A stretch of DNA of 64,000 nt from Cryptomeria japonica (GCF_030272615.1 NC_081406.1:171822361-171886360), one strand, 5' to 3'. Positions 25,691 to 39,262 are shown, numbered from the stretch's first letter. Numbers and translations: made by a program. Notes: generated by a model from the sequence alone, not told the origin.

Positions 25691-26695
25691 TGGTGATTGA
25701 TATGATATGCCCCCTCAAAAGATCGATCGAACATATTGATGGAGATTGAGCTCTTGATAGATTATGAAAAGGAGATTGGATGATTGATATTGTGCAAGTG
25801 ATTAAGTTGAGATGTACATTTAATGGAAATGCATAGTTGATAAGGCATAACTACACAATTGATGAAAATGAATAGTATAGGTAGGTTTATTAGTTGATTA
25901 AGCTAATAGGAATTGATGCTAGCACAAGACAATTTGAGATATTGATTGAGTGATCAAGGGGGCAATGAGATTCCAAGGAGTGAGCTAGTTGATTTGATAA
26001 AGCAATTAAAGATTGAGAGACATGCATTAGTTGGATAAAGTGTTTGATTGATTGATCTTGATGCAATAAGAAGAATGAAGAATATGATGAAAGAAATAAT
26101 GAAAAAGAGAGATGAAAGGGGTGATGAAAGGAGAAAAGTGATGAGAATGAGGATATGAAAGATGAGAATTCTTGTTCTTTTTAAGTCCCTATATCATCAT
26201 CAAGCTTATTATAGAAAAAGATAAATCTCATCTAGATATGGATCAGACCTAGACGTTACATACCAATTGTGTGAAAGAAAACACATAAGATAGGAAAGGA
26301 TTGCCTCAATTTGCATGAGACCCATATGTCATCGATGATCTTAGACAATCATGTCCTAATATGAGGACCATCATATTACTAAGGAATAATCCACAAGCAG
26401 CAAGCAAGTGAACATGCCCCATCCTCACCTTTCTAGTAAACGACATCCTGGAGACAAAATCTCTAGTTAGAGACATCCCAAAAAAGCTAAAAGACATGTC
26501 ACCAAAGATAAAATCAGAAGACATAATCAAATAAACAAACATTATTTTTTATGCCAAAATTAATCTTGTCCAATTATAACGTTGATTTAGATATGTTGAT
26601 AGGGTGTTGTTATGTCTACTCAATCATAATATCATCACATGATTTTGTTAAAGTTTAAAGTTGCATTCTCATCCAAAGTGTTTGTGTCTTCACGA
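25691..26695. other. unassigned intergenic DNA
   Basis: AT- and purine-rich, with many GATTGAT and GATGAAA words. No coding domain or LTR ends recognised. Confidence 0.3.
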
Positions 26696-26985
26696 TGTTT
26701 ATAAAATGTCTTTGGATTTTGAAAAGTTTTTTAAAAATTTAGGGTTTTTTATGATTTTAAAGATTTTTTTAGGTCATTTTATGATATTTTTTTAATAATT
26801 TTTAAGACATTTTACGATTTTTATGATTTTTAAAGGACTTTTTATGATTTTTAGATTTTTTAGGATATTTAATTATTTTTATGATTTTTTTAGGGCATTT
26901 TATGATTTTTATGACTTTTTCAAGACATTTAATGGTTTTTATGATATTTTAGGATATTTAACATTCTTTATGATTTTTTCAATGT
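26696..26985. repeat. degenerate TTTTATGATTTTTAGGACATTT repeat
   Basis: About ten loosely spaced units built from TTTTATGATTTTT and AGG(A/G)CATTT or AGGATATTT words, 25-40 bases apart. Low-complexity tandem DNA. Confidence 0.75.
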
Positions 26986-29500
26986 CTGCCCCTAGTGTCT
27001 AGCAATGCAAAAGGGATTTTGAGAGGGTGAATGAATGAATGGGATATAAATGGATAATTGAATGATGGAGGAAGCTTACGGGATTTTCAAGGACTATCTC
27101 ACAATAGGATAACGTGTTAATATAAGCACATGGACCAAATATAGCAATATAAAGTAAGGATGCAGTGTAACGAATGTCATGTGTTATGAAGGAATGGACA
27201 TATCAAGAGGATTATTTTTTGGATTTTATGTCCTTAATTTGATCAAGATCAGGGGATATATTTGGATAGGAGTCAAATAGGATAAGTAAGATCAAAGGTG
27301 GTAATGAAGGATGAAAGCAAGAAATGGATAGAAGCCCAAGGGTGTTAATCAAGTTCAATAAATAGGACACATGAAGCTTGCAAAGATCCTTAACCTTTTC
27401 AAGATCAAAGGTGGAAAATGGATATGTATGGATATAGAGTGAACAAGGGATAATGGAGGATGGAGGATAATGGAGGATGATGGATAATAGATGGATGTGT
27501 CGAATAAGATAGCATGGATGGAACCTGCCCCCAATATAAAGTGCAAGAAAATAATGGATTATGCATGATGCCTATTTGCTAGGATTTCATCATGGTACTT
27601 TCCCAAGGCGCCACAAGAAGTGGTTTTCACCGATGGACGAATTATTTTCTCTTTTTTCATTTTTTTTCTTTTCTTTTTCTCTTTTTTCAATTTTTTCTTT
27701 TCTCACTTTTTGGAAGATAATGGATGCATGATAGGAGATGGAAGAAGGACTCAAGCATCTTGCTTCTTTGGATGGTACCCTTTAAATATCTATTGCAATA
27801 GACCATGGCTATAAAGGTGCGCTCAAAGACATTGGTAGGATAATGAAATGAAATTAGGGTAAAGATTTATGCAAAGGATTGGATAAGAGAAAGGAAAGGA
27901 TGGAAAGTAGGTGTTGGATAGTAGATGGGATATTGGAATACTAGTTCATGAGTGGATGGATATGTTGGTAAGATCAACATTGGCACACACCTTGAGGGAT
28001 GGTGGAGTGATGGAGGAAAAGTGTATTTTGGACTTTGAGATTTTGATGGAGGAATGGCAATGGATTTGAAAGGTTGGAGAGGATTAGAAGAAGGGATAGC
28101 AATCTTGGATGCCAACTCTAATTTTTTCTTAGGATTTTGTGCTTCGAAGAGTCACTTGGGAATCCACATGGTTTTTTTTTTTTTTCTTTTGCAGTTCCTT
28201 GGAATGCATTACTCCTACAAGCACCTTAGGAACCCATATGGTTTTTGAATTTTCTCTCTTTTTTAGTTCCTTGGAAAGTATTTCTTCTACAAGTACCTTA
28301 GGAACCCATATGGTTTTTGAATTTTCTTTCTTTTTCTCAATGGGCCTTTGTGGCCTTTTGGATATTTCTTTTCCTTTTTGGATTATATTTTGCTTTATTT
28401 TTACATGTAGATTAGCTGGGACATGTGTTGATCCTTTAATGCTTGTCTATTTCTGGAATTATGGAATTTATGCTTAGCATCCAGATTGCTTGGAAGAGGA
28501 TCGTGATTTATGGGTGGATAGGGATTATATGGAGAGTTGATGGATGGAGTGATATAGGTAGATGGTGGGAAGGTTCTCAAATATGTGTGCCTTTGTCGAT
28601 CCTGAATAAGGGTTGGAGGGGTATAAAGACCTAAAATGGAAGGAAGGGACTTAGATGGAAGGATGTGGGATTTAATAGAGATACCAACATCTTGAAAGTA
28701 ATATTTTTTGTTGGGACCATGACCATCACAATTTGCTTTGATATAGAGGGATTTTGATGTACCTTGATCATGGAGGCCTAACTACTTTCCCTGATTAATC
28801 CTTTAACTCATCAGATACTCATTGCTTTTGGAAGAAGTTGTGAGTCTGTTTTGAGATGGATGTGGAATGAAAGAAATGATATGGTCACAAAGTAGACTAG
28901 ACCCAATGGAAGTAGAGGAACTCATTGGACATATAAAAGGTTCATTAACAACTTGTACATAAATGTTGGGGTCATAAGGGGGACTAAGAGAAATGATTGG
29001 GGTCTTTAGGTGGATATGGAGGCATGATATGATCTTTAGGTGAAATAGGAGGAATGATATGTTCATCTCGGGAGATGGAATCTTGTGGAGGACATGGACA
29101 ATTGTGACAAGGAGATGGAGCTCCTAGATACTTTTATCTTGACATGGAAGAGGACCATTGGATAAAGTGAAAAGGGTTTTTGGCTCTTCATATTGAATAG
29201 GATCATTTGAAAATGTGAAAGAGGCATCATGATCTTGTTTAGGAAGAGGATTAAGAATAGGATTTGGAAGGATGTTTAGCTCTTGAAATGGGAGGGCATT
29301 ATCTTGGAAGAAATATAAATGTATAATAGGATCATCATGAGATTATAGGGAGATAGGATCTCGGTCAACCATTGGATTGGATTGGAGCATTTTGGTGTCT
29401 TGATATTGATTTATGATAGGACTTGTTTCTGAACATTCTTCATATTATCCTCTTGACATGGAGCCACTTCTAAGGAAGGGATGGGATTTTGCATATGTAT
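26986..29500. other. unassigned purine-rich DNA, possibly 3' continuation of the antisense gag remnant
   Basis: Plus strand is dominated by GGATGGA/ATGATGG words; the minus strand gives broken Ser/Pro/His-rich frames without a domain. A three-copy tandem repeat lies at 28153-28340. Confidence 0.3.
28153..28340. repeat. three tandem units of about 70 bp
   Basis: Units start at 28153, 28222 and 28294. Each reads CACTTGGGAATCCACATGG or (C/T)ACCTTAGGAACCCATATGG, then a T-rich run, and the first two go on with AGTTCCTTGGAA(A/T)G and TTCTCCTACAAG-like ends. The third is partial. Confidence 0.8.
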
Positions 29501-29527
29501 GGGGGATTCTTGGAAGGTGTTCATGTT

Positions 29528-30380
29528 TTAGAATGATGTGGAAGCACTTTGGATGGGACTCTCTAGAGTAGGTATGATCGAAATTGGAGTGCATGATGGC
29601 ATAGGCTCTAGCATTTTTGAATCATTAGAGGAAATTGTATCAAGGTTGGGATTGGCTTGGATTTCCATAGGAGATAGCCCTTGAGGGTCAACATGAAAAG
29701 TGTCATCATTAGGTTCATTGTTTGATAGAGATGGTATGGATTGTTGGTGAGAAGCTTGAGGAGATGAAGGAATGGTGGAAGATATAGATGCTACATGTGG
29801 AGACTTTCTAGACATAGGTTCATAGTTTTGATCATGCTTGGGAGTAGTGTCTTGTTTCTCTTTAGGTGACTCATTAGAATCTTCAATTTCAATGATAAAT
29901 CTTATGTTTTTAATTCCATGCAATATGAAGTCTTATGTTTATTTTGTATATGATATGTGCAATAGTTACTCCAAAATTTACATCCTTGTGGGGTGGTGTT
30001 AGGCAGTGTAATAAGATTGTTCTCAAGAAGCTCTTTCAAAGACAACTCAATAGATTGTACAAAATGTGTAAATTGTCTATCTAAGGGATATTTGGAAGAA
30101 ATATCTTCTTGTCTTGGTGAAGGAGTCATGTGATCTCATTTGAGGTTTGTCTTTTTATTTTCAATTATGTTTTGTTCTACCTCATATAGTAATTTTAGCC
30201 TTCCTTGAAGTTTGTCATTCTTGATATTGTGAATTTTCCTCTCAAAGGGGGTCATGAATTATTTTTGTTGAGCTTGAATCTCATATATTTCTATCTTAAG
30301 ATCTTGAATTTGTTGAGACAAGGAGGTCATGGGCATATATGATAGTTTCGATCTTTGACTTAGGACAAGGTATGAGACTC
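29528..30380 (-). pseudogene. Ty3-gypsy gag C-terminal remnant
   Basis: Minus strand. A coiled-coil-like SLSQQIQDLKIEIYEIQAQQ lies near 30330-30270. Then ELSLKELLENNLITLP (about 30040-29995) precedes YCTYHIQNKHKTSYCMELK (about 29975-29920), which fits the YC.YH...GH.T..C..LK zinc-knuckle signature of Tat-type gag. A frameshift leads into a Ser/Pro-rich tail to 29528. No capsid core or LTR was found nearby. Assignment to gypsy gag is from this signature only. Confidence 0.55.
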
Positions 30381-32290
30381 AAGATGGAATGAAATGAGAT
30401 TTTAGGAATGCAAGGATAACCTAATGAGAGGAATGGCTAGACTTCAAATGGATTATGAAGACCAATGTTGGGATCTGGACTAACTCAAATGATGACAACT
30501 CTAAAGTAAGATATAGGCAACTCTAGGTCTATAAATGATTATGCAGGCTAGATTAATTTGTGCTATGATGGATAGACACAAGGACAATGTTCTAGAAAAT
30601 AGGGTATGCTAAGGTAGGAGATGATGGACTCCAAGAAAGTTACCCTATTTGAAGATACTAATAATATTTCCCAACTCAAGTTTGATGAAACTCAAGTGGT
30701 AAAAGGTGATAAGATAGCCAATGTTTGATTTAAGACCAAAGAGACTGGCCTAAGTGCAAGCCAAGAGTTTTATTTTAAGCAATGATGGTTAATAACTAAG
30801 GATGCAACTGAAGAATATGACTGAATGAGATGGATATGTAAGGACTAAAAGATATGACTGAATGAATGAATATGCAAGGATCTATATGCACTTAGACTGA
30901 AATTCAAGGAGATTAAAATGATTTAAAGGATGCAAGGACTAAAAGATGGGATGATCAAAATATGGAAGGACTGAGGATGGAACCAAATGGAAGGACCAAC
31001 TAGTGTGGATGGTCTAAAGATGCAAAGGACAAAAGGTGTGACTAGGTAGAATGATGTGACTATGCAAGGACATACAAGATCAAAACTTTAAAATGATGTC
31101 CCAAGAGACCTAAAATTATTGTTTCAAGAGGACGAGTTCAATGTTCAATGTTTATTTGGAAAGATTTCAGTTTCAAGTGTGGTGTTTGATTGTGATTGAA
31201 AATGTTTGTTTTGGACACACACATAAAACACAACAAATAGAATATTTTTGTTTTTATGTTTGCAATAAAAGCTCATTCAAGTATGAATCCTAGGTTGGAA
31301 AGGACAATATTTGTTGGTTCCCACTTGGGATTTCTCCCAGCCACGCCTATTCAGAGCGGATGACCTAGGAATTCGGTAGCATTGGCTCCCCTCCGCGACA
31401 CTCACTTCTCGGGCATACCAAGTTTTGAATTCCCTAAGACCACAAGGATCTCAAGAAATTTTACATCTCTACTAAGAATCGTGAAAGTATGGGATGACTT
31501 CAGAGGTTCGACCTCCTGCACCAACAAATAGAAAGTTTTTGGTGGCTAAAACAATGATTTTATAGTAAGAAAATCCATTCAAGTGGTCATACATGCGTTT
31601 CACTCAAATTAATGAGGTCTCCTATCCCATGTGGGTTTATATGCATCACAGGGATGTTGAGGGAGACATATGTTGGTATGACACATCGACACCTATTGTC
31701 TACAAGTTTCCTCATAGACACATTTATTTATAGTGGCTTCGATGGGCTTTGCCTTAGCCTCGCTACCACTTGGGTCATTCCCTCTCACTCAGCCTTAAGG
31801 GCTTCTCAAGAGGTAGGCCTTCTAAAAGGTAAAACACAAAGAGCCTATTACTCAAGACATAAAATTTATTGGTTAATTTTAAAGCACCAATCAAAATGTG
31901 ATGTAATCTAAAAATTAGAGAGCCAGTTTCAAATCACCATTTCTTCGACATGCGCTCTACATCAAACAACATTTGTAGTTTCAATAAAATATCAAACTAT
32001 CAAAAATAAAAGAGGATTAGAAATGAGAGGGAAAGATGTATTTATAGATGTCCTCAGGATGGATGCAAAGTGTAGGATGAATATGGGATAAAAGATTAGT
32101 GCATATGTTTGTCCCAAATTCAGTAAGTGGATGAAATTAATAGGAGTGGGATAGGATTAATAGAGGATGAAATAGAATGAAGAATAATAGAATAATGAGG
32201 AATGAATATTATAAGATAATAATAAGGATCCATCTGATGATGTAGGAAAAATTAATATTAACTAAGAGGACATTTAAATGGAAATTTTTA
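30381..32290. other. unassigned DNA upstream (minus sense) of the gag remnant
   Basis: 30400-31300 is A/G-rich with repeated AGGACTAAAAGATG(G/T) phrases. 31310-31550 is a more balanced, less repetitive patch (CCCAGCCACGCC, CCTCCGCGACACTC). 31900-32290 is A-rich. No gene, LTR terminus or structural RNA could be supported. Confidence 0.3.
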
Positions 32291-32291
32291 T

Positions 32292-33072
32292 GTGTCTATA
32301 GAAATAAACATAAATAGAACACATACCAAAACACAATAATTTACGTGAGGAAAAATATTTCAAGCAAAAAAACCCATACTTTGAAAGTTGTTCAATATGT
32401 TATTTAAAAATCAATAACAAAATACAATTTACTTGTAGAGAGAGATTCTCATAAGAGTGTTAGCAACTAGAGAGCTAGAGGTAACTCAACAACTATAAGA
32501 CTCTTACATGCAACCTCCATCTCATGCACCTAATATATAAGAGATACAATACATGAAACTATCAAACACTATTATAAAACCCCAAGCTAAAACCCCCCAA
32601 AAAAGTGGCTCTCAACTTATCTTTAATCCAAGATGCCCTATGATGTGTCAAAACAAACACCAACACATTTAACTCCCTTTTACAACTCATTTATGTGTCC
32701 AGCATGTTTTTTTATATATCCCATTTTTATCCAAGAGTCCATAACTTTTGATCCAAGAGTCTGATTCACGAACCATTTGAAGCGTCAAAAGCCATTAAGT
32801 GCTCTATCATGCTATAACCTTCAATGTTGATTATGACCACTTTTGGGCCCAAAAGTGCCTTTAAGGCATTCAAAATTGACTTTGAAGCTTTAAAAAAAAA
32901 GCTTTCATATCTTAAAATCTAGACATGATATTGCAACAAATATTTACTCGCATGGTTATTTAGCCAATCAATAGATTTGGAGAAAATTCTGGACCAATAT
33001 ACACTGAAATGTAAACTTACTATAAATGGTAACCTTATGTAAATGCAAGGTTGAGAAACCATTTTACTAACA
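32292..33072 (-). repeat. Copia-3 3' LTR (distal end unresolved)
   Basis: Matches the LTR at 57186-58057 along most of its length: shared blocks include CTCATGCACCTAATATATAAG (about 32521 and 57505) and CCTTATGTAAATGCAAGGTTG (33033 and 58018). It ends TTACTAACA at 33072, directly beside a minus-strand PPT AACAAGTGGGAGAT. About 100 bases at the low-coordinate end cannot be aligned, so that end is truncated or rearranged. Confidence 0.8.
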
Positions 33073-34546
33073 ATCTCCCACTTGTTAAACACCTTGCAAG
33101 AGAAAAGGGAGTATCTACACCATAATTTAATCACTAGGAGCCATAAGGCCCATAGAATTTGAACACAATATGAAATTCCATGCTCACAACCTTAGTTAAA
33201 GAATTTGCAACATTCATCAAAGTCTCTTGCTTCACTAGCTTAACCATATCATCCTCGACCATATCTCTAACAAATAATAGTGAACGTCAATGTTCTTGGT
33301 CTTGGAATTAAATTTTGGGTTCTTAGCTAGGTGGATCATACTTTAATTGCCACAATAAATTGTTATTGTACCTTGTTTTATTCCAATATATGAACATAGA
33401 CTCTTAAGCCAAATGCCTTCTTTACAAGTATGAGTAGTTTTCATGTACTCAACTTTAGTAGGGGACAAAGAAACCATAACATGTCACTTACTCATCCAAA
33501 ATATTGCACCACCAAATAAAGTGAACACGTAAGCACTGATGGATCTTGTTTTATCAATATCACCTACCTAATTTGAATTAAAATCTTGTCTCCTATAAAA
33601 TTACCATGATAACACAAAGAATACTCTGAGGTACCCTTCAAATATCTAAAGATTATTTTAACTACATCCCACTAAGCTCTACCAAGATTAGACATAAATA
33701 TGGAAAGAACTCCCATTGCTTGGGAAATTTTTAGTCTAGTGCAGACCATAGCATACATCAAAATTCCAATTGCACTCTAGTAAGGTACTCCATTCATTTC
33801 TTCCATTTATGATGGGGAAGTAGGACAATTTGAAGTAGATAGCTTCATTCCAACTATAAGAGGAAAACATAATTGTCTACAATACTACATGTTAAACATC
33901 TATAAAATTTAATTCACATACTTAGTCTAGACTAGCTCTTGCTTTCTATTCGTGCTCAGTCTCTTCTAATTTTTATCCCAAAATTTATTTAGCTATACCA
34001 AGATCTTTTATTTCAAATTTAGCAACAAGCTGAGACTTTAGTTATAAAACCATACATTTTCCCTTACAAATGAATAACATATCATCAACATATAATGTAA
34101 TGTATGGGAAATGATCACCATCATATTTAATAAATAGAATGATTATATTTAGAATGCTCAAATCCCAAACTCAACACATATGTATCAAAAAAAATTTATT
34201 ATGTCCTAGGACTCTATTTGAGTCCATACAAATATTTATTTAATTTTTGTAAACCAAATTACTTTTATCTTTTACCACATAGTGCTTTGGTTGTGTCATA
34301 TAAATATCCTTCTTCAAATCACCATGAAGGAAAGCAATTTTCACATTAATTTGCTCAACTTCTAAATAATAAGCAGCAATAATCAAAAAAAAAAATCTAA
34401 TAAATGCCATTTTTAAAATAGGAGAAAATATCTCAGCACAATCAACACCCTCAACCTGAGAGTAGCCTTTTGCAACCAACCATGCTTTATATTTCTCAAA
34501 ACCTCCATCCAAACCAATAGTTTTATTGAACACACATTTGCAATCA
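33073..34546 (-). pseudogene. Copia-3 reverse transcriptase and RNase H
   Basis: 34533-34240 reads NKTIGLDGGFEKYKAWLVAKGYSQVEGVDCAEIFSP-type sequence and AFLHGDLKKDIYMTQP, the copia RT N-terminal part. Further down (about 33780-33600) MYAMVCTRLKISQA and RYLKGTSEYSL mark the RT/RNase H border. Near 33380-33240 are SMIHLAKNPKFNSKTKNIDV and a VRDMVEDD phrase of RNase H. Many stops. The upstream part of the same gene continues at 44209 across the 9.66-kb insertion. Confidence 0.85.
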
Positions 34547-34625
34547 TGTTATCCTCAATTTTAGCTCACTCAAATCATGGAACAACCCCTACAAAATTTA
34601 TTCGTTTTGTAGGCTACATCTTCTA

Positions 34626-35002
34626 GTCATGGTACAAAATTTTGTGCTTCGTCTTTATGTGGTTGCCTATGACCATGTAACACATTCCACCTTGTTGAAG
34701 AAGGGAAACTACTATGGAGTACCAATTAATGATTTCATTTGAAGAAGTTTCCATTGTTCGTTGGTCTACGTTAGGTTATTTTCCCTTTCCAATATGTCTA
34801 GTTGCACAAACTTGAGTCTTGTTTTCCTTCCAGTGTTGAAGCATAGTGTTTTAGTCAATTGCATTGTCCTTTTTGTCTTTGGTATAGTTTTTTGTCTAAC
34901 TTTGTAGTCCAATGGATGGATAAAGGTACTTAGAGTTCTTGATTCTACTCCCTTCAATCATTTCAGAGAATGATCAAAGGAAGTTCCCCAATTAGAACCA
35001 AT
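34626..35002 (+). repeat. post-gag tail joined to LTR stub
   Basis: Homologous to 38358-38731 and 41823-42197 (gag C-terminus and tail). It is joined here directly to the first about 79 bases of an LTR, showing that most of the first LTR and first gag copy were deleted. Confidence 0.7.
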
Positions 35003-36045
35003 TGTTATCTTTGATTTTAGCTCACTCAAATCATGGGATAACCCCTATGAAATTTGTCCATTTCGTAGATTGCATCCTCTAAGCACACATGTTGAGGCAC
35101 TTGTCAAGCCCCCACATGTGTAGTCAAGTTCCTCAAGAAATTGTCTCATTTGGACCCCTTAATTTGTGTATTGAAAAATTGGCAAGATAGTTTTTCAAGT
35201 GTTAGTTTTTCTAATTTAATGCATTTTGGGTTTCCAAACCTGAAATACAATTTATCTCCTTGTCATTATGCATTTCAGGTTTTAAAACCTGAAATGCACT
35301 TTTTCACTATTTGCACATGTATTTTGAATTTTAAAACATGAAATGCACATGATCTCTAATTGTACATGCATTTCGGGATTTCAAAACCAAAATACACTTT
35401 GGTTACCACTACAACACAACAATGTGTTGGTCTGCTTTCAAACCCCGACTAACACCTTTTGACCAAATGTCAATTGTGTTTTAAAACCCGATCGACAAAC
35501 CTTGACCTTTGCATTCACAATGCACATTGGGTTTTGAAACCCAATTAACATAAATTCATGAGTCCCACACATGCATGTAAATCAAGATTTAAAACATGAT
35601 TCACATCATTCAATCTACAAACCCAACACAAGTGTAAATCAAGTTTTAAAACCCAATTCACATCATTTTATCTACAAACCCAACATAGATGTAAATCAAG
35701 TATTAAAAACCGATTCACATCACTTTGCACCATGTCATGTCACATGCACATTTGGTTTTAAAACCTGATGTATAATTGTATCATTCATATGCACCTCAAG
35801 TTTTAAACCCCAATTTTCAAACTTCTTCAGTGCGACTCTTCACAAGTACAAATAAGGTTTTAAATCATGATTTGCATATGACTTGAACTGTCCTTTCATG
35901 TAATATGGGATTTAAACCCCGATTTGTATTTTTATCCAAGATACAAAATTTGCCTAACTCTAAGAAATGCTCATAATTTATGCTACAATTTCATTTCATA
36001 TGTTCACTCCTACATAGTGGGACCAAATGACTTTGAAGCACAAGC
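35003..36045 (+). repeat. LTR copy (U3 part) of gag-only element
   Basis: Begins TTGTTATCTTTG-like, equal to the LTR starts at 38732 and 42198. It carries many GGTTTTAAAACC-type palindromes (35270-35920). It lacks the 3' kilobase seen in the full LTR at 42198-44203 and passes straight into gag near 36045. Confidence 0.7.
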
Positions 36046-38472
36046 TACTTTGCAACATCGGAATGAACATATTGCTTCTTTTTATATTGCCTATGGTGTT
36101 CTCATTGTAGAACATGGAGATGTTTCAGTAAGAGTGCTTATTGAAATACAATAAGGTGTTGTTAGTGATTGCTTGTATCATCTTGTGTTGCAAACAATCA
36201 CCAATTGGCAAACACTTAGAGAAAAGTTTGAAGAAAGGTTCAAGCTCATTGAAGATGCTCATGCATTATTAGTGCAACTTACTGAAATGAAAAAAGAGCC
36301 ATAGGAACCCATGGGGATTTGTTGGGTAAATTAAATAAGTTGTCTAATAGAATTCCAATGGTGGCTAAGCCTACTCCTCAAAATATAAAGTTCTTCTTCA
36401 TCAACACTCAGTTGCCTAAGGTGAGTTTCTTATTGAGAATGGCAATTCTGAGAGACGTTGTAACTACATAAACCTTAGCGATTGAGGTTGAAGATGATTT
36501 AATTCTTATCGAGAATATTAGTAAAAATTCTAATAGATCCATGATAAATTATTCTTTGGAGTCATCTTCAACAAATATTATCAATCCTATGTTGTAGAGG
36601 TTGGCTAATGAAGTGTTAGTCCTTAAAAAATAATTATCACAAGGTTCTTCTTTTACCCCTTACAAGGATATCCCAAGAAGAACCTATCCAAATAATGCTT
36701 CTAACTATGATACAAGGAATCAAAGCAAGCTTCCTTCACCACTATAAAGGCTTGCAATTGAGGCACCACCACCAAATGCGGTAGTGGGGAGCTCTGAATC
36801 TGAACAAAGTGATCATGTGAACCCCTTTCAAGAGAAGGAAGCATACATAGCTGGCGACTCTAATATCTGGTCCGTGCATTATGAAGAAGTTTTTGAACAA
36901 GAAGAAGAGATTATGCAAGATAGCATAGGGCATAAACAAGAGGTTGAAGGCCACTTTTCCAAGGTTCTAGTAAATGAGGACCATCATATCATGAGATGTG
37001 AAAAGATGGATATGCATGAAGGTACTAGTAAACTTGAACAAGATAGAAAGAATGCATTTATATTTCAAGCTCATGAACTTGAATATATTATGCATGACAA
37101 AGCTAGCAAGGAACTTGATGAAGATATTTTCACAAACATAATAGAGGAGTTTTGTTCAAGTCTTGATGATGATTCAACATCTCCCAAATCTGAATTTTGT
37201 GAATGCCCTAATGAAGTAAGCAATGCAGACATGTTTTCATTTGAACCCATTGAGGTAACTCATTCCAATTAGCATGTGTATATGGTGAAAATGGATAACA
37301 ATAATAACGATATTGAAAGGCTAAATGAATTCAACCACAAAACCCTAGCCTAACAAGAACAAAGATCCACCATAACATATGAAGATTACCTAAGACAATG
37401 CAAATCAAATGAAATCACAAAGATTATACCATCACATGTCCAATAGGGTTTGGATCTCCATTCTTCCTATCTCCATTGATCTTGCTTGATATATTTGCTC
37501 TCAGATTTTATGTGTGCACAAGAGCTCAACAAAGAACAAAAATGTGGTTGCAAGTAGGATCGCCTATGTTCAAAAGCGTAGTGTAGTCAAGTAGTCAATG
37601 GGGGGTTTGATAATGAAGGAAGTATCTCTTTATATAGAAGACACTATATGAAATGGAGGGATAAGATTGAGAGGTGTAAAAGGAGGTTGGCTATGATTAG
37701 AGGGTAGGTAAAAGAAATAATAAAATAATGAAAGGGGTAGGTAGTGTATGAATTAAGAGATGAATGACATGTGTCATGGGTAGAAAAGGTTAATGAATTA
37801 ATTGAATAAATAAAGATTTATTTAATTAATAGAGGAAGTGGGATCAATTAAATAAATAAAATATTTATTTAATTTAGGAAAATGATAATTTAAATAAATA
37901 AAAGTATTTATTTAAATGAGAAATAAAGCTAGAAGAGGATAAATGAATTAAATAAATAAATAAAGATTTATTTAATTAATAGAAGAATTTGGCTAAAGTA
38001 TTTAAATAAATAAAATATTTATTTAATTAGACATGACAATTTTAGGTGTCTACAGCATGTGGTTGTGATTGAAGAAGAAGCCAATAAAAGTGGAACCAAC
38101 AAGAAGAGTTTTGACTTTGTCCTTTCAAAGGGATGTCCAATAAGACATCTAGCTTGGTTGGATGCCAGTTTTTCATCAAAGATCATGCTTGCACCCAAGC
38201 ATGAAGATACAGTTGAGAATAGAGCCAAAGATGTATTTGTAGTTGAGTAGGATAAATCTAGATTCATTTACCCACTCATTCAAATAATAGTACATATGAT
38301 CAATTTAAGGAGGCGGCTGAATTATTTCATCTCTTTCAGGGAGCGGTGCATCAATTCATGGTACAAATGTATGTGCTTCATCTTTATGTGGCTACTTATG
38401 ATCATGTAACACATTCCACCTTACTGAAGAAGGGCAACTATTATGAAGTACCCATTAATGGTTTCATTTGAA
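36046..38472 (+). pseudogene. gag copy A of the gag-only element (interrupted)
   Basis: Parallel to gag copy B. The capsid-like part near 36180-36310 (LYHLVLQTITNWQTLREKFEERF) has stops. The best open stretch, 36784-37272, is acidic (VFEQEEEIMQD, EELDEDIFTN) and stops at 37272 just before the solo LTR. Coding resumes at 38059 with EEEANKSGTNKKSFDFVLSK and CPIRHLAWLDAS, and ends near 38472. Nonsense and frameshift changes make it inactive. Confidence 0.72.
37277..38054 (-). mobile_element. solo LTR, TSD GCATG
   Basis: 778 bp inside gag A. Minus strand begins TGTAGACACC and ends CATATACA. GCATG flanks it at 37272-37276 and 38055-38059. The gag B sequence at 41517-41530 shows the uninterrupted form of this site. 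It is AT-rich with (T)ATTTATTTAAT repeats; a minus-strand TATA box CTATATAAAGAG is at about 37627-37638. It formed by recombination between the LTRs of a full element. Confidence 0.87.
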
Positions 38473-38731
38473 TAAGTTTTCATTATTGGTTAGTTTAGGT
38501 TAATTTACTTTCCCTTTCCAATAAGTGTGGTTGCCCAAAGTTGAGTCTTGTGTTGCTTCAAGTGTTGAAGTGCATTGTTTTAGTTAGTTGCATCATCCTT
38601 CTTATCTTTGGTATCTTTTGTTATTTGAATTTGTAGCCCAATGAATGGATAAAGGCGCTTAGAGTTCTGGATTCTACTCCCTTCAATCATTTCAGAGAAT
38701 TATCAAAGGAAGTTACCTAGTTAGAGGCAAT

Positions 38732-39262
38732 TGTTATCCTTGATTTTAAGTCACTCAAATTTGGGATAATCCCAACAAAATTTGTCCATTTCACAACCTA
38801 CATCCTCTAAGAATGTATATTGAGGCTCTTTTCAAACCCCCTCGTGTATAGTTAGGTTCCTCAAGAAATCATCTCATTTAGACCCCTTAATTTCTCTATT
38901 GAAAATTGACAAGTTAGTTTTTCAAGTGTTAATTTTTCTAATAATATAAATTATGAGTTTTAAAACTAGAAATACAATTTATCTCTTTTTCATTATGCAT
39001 TTTGAGTTTTAAAACCCAAAATACACTTTTTCACCATTTGCACATGCATTTCGGGTTTTAAAACCTAAAATGTATATACAATCAGAAATGCACATCTCTA
39101 ATTATATATGCATTTCAAATTTTAAAACCCGAAATGCACTTCGGGTGCCACTGCAACACAATAATATGTTGATCGGGTTTCAAATCCTGACCAACACCTT
39201 TTGACCAAATGTCAATCAGGTTTTAAAACCCTATTGGCAAACCTTGACCTGTGTATTCAATG
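38732..39262 (+). repeat. LTR copy (partial) of gag-only element
   Basis: Starts TGTTATCCTTG like the full LTR at 42198 and contains the same TTTTAAAACC palindromes. It ends near 39262 and passes into gag B, lacking over a kilobase of the full LTR. Confidence 0.7.

Noticed and set aside
31310-31550. Less AT-rich patch considered as tRNA, rRNA or organellar insert
   Set aside because: No cloverleaf, rRNA core or plastid/mitochondrial gene sequence could be recognised.
36784-37272. Possible host gene encoding an acidic 162-residue protein
   Set aside because: It is parallel to gag copy B and lies between LTR copies, so it is part of the gag-only element.
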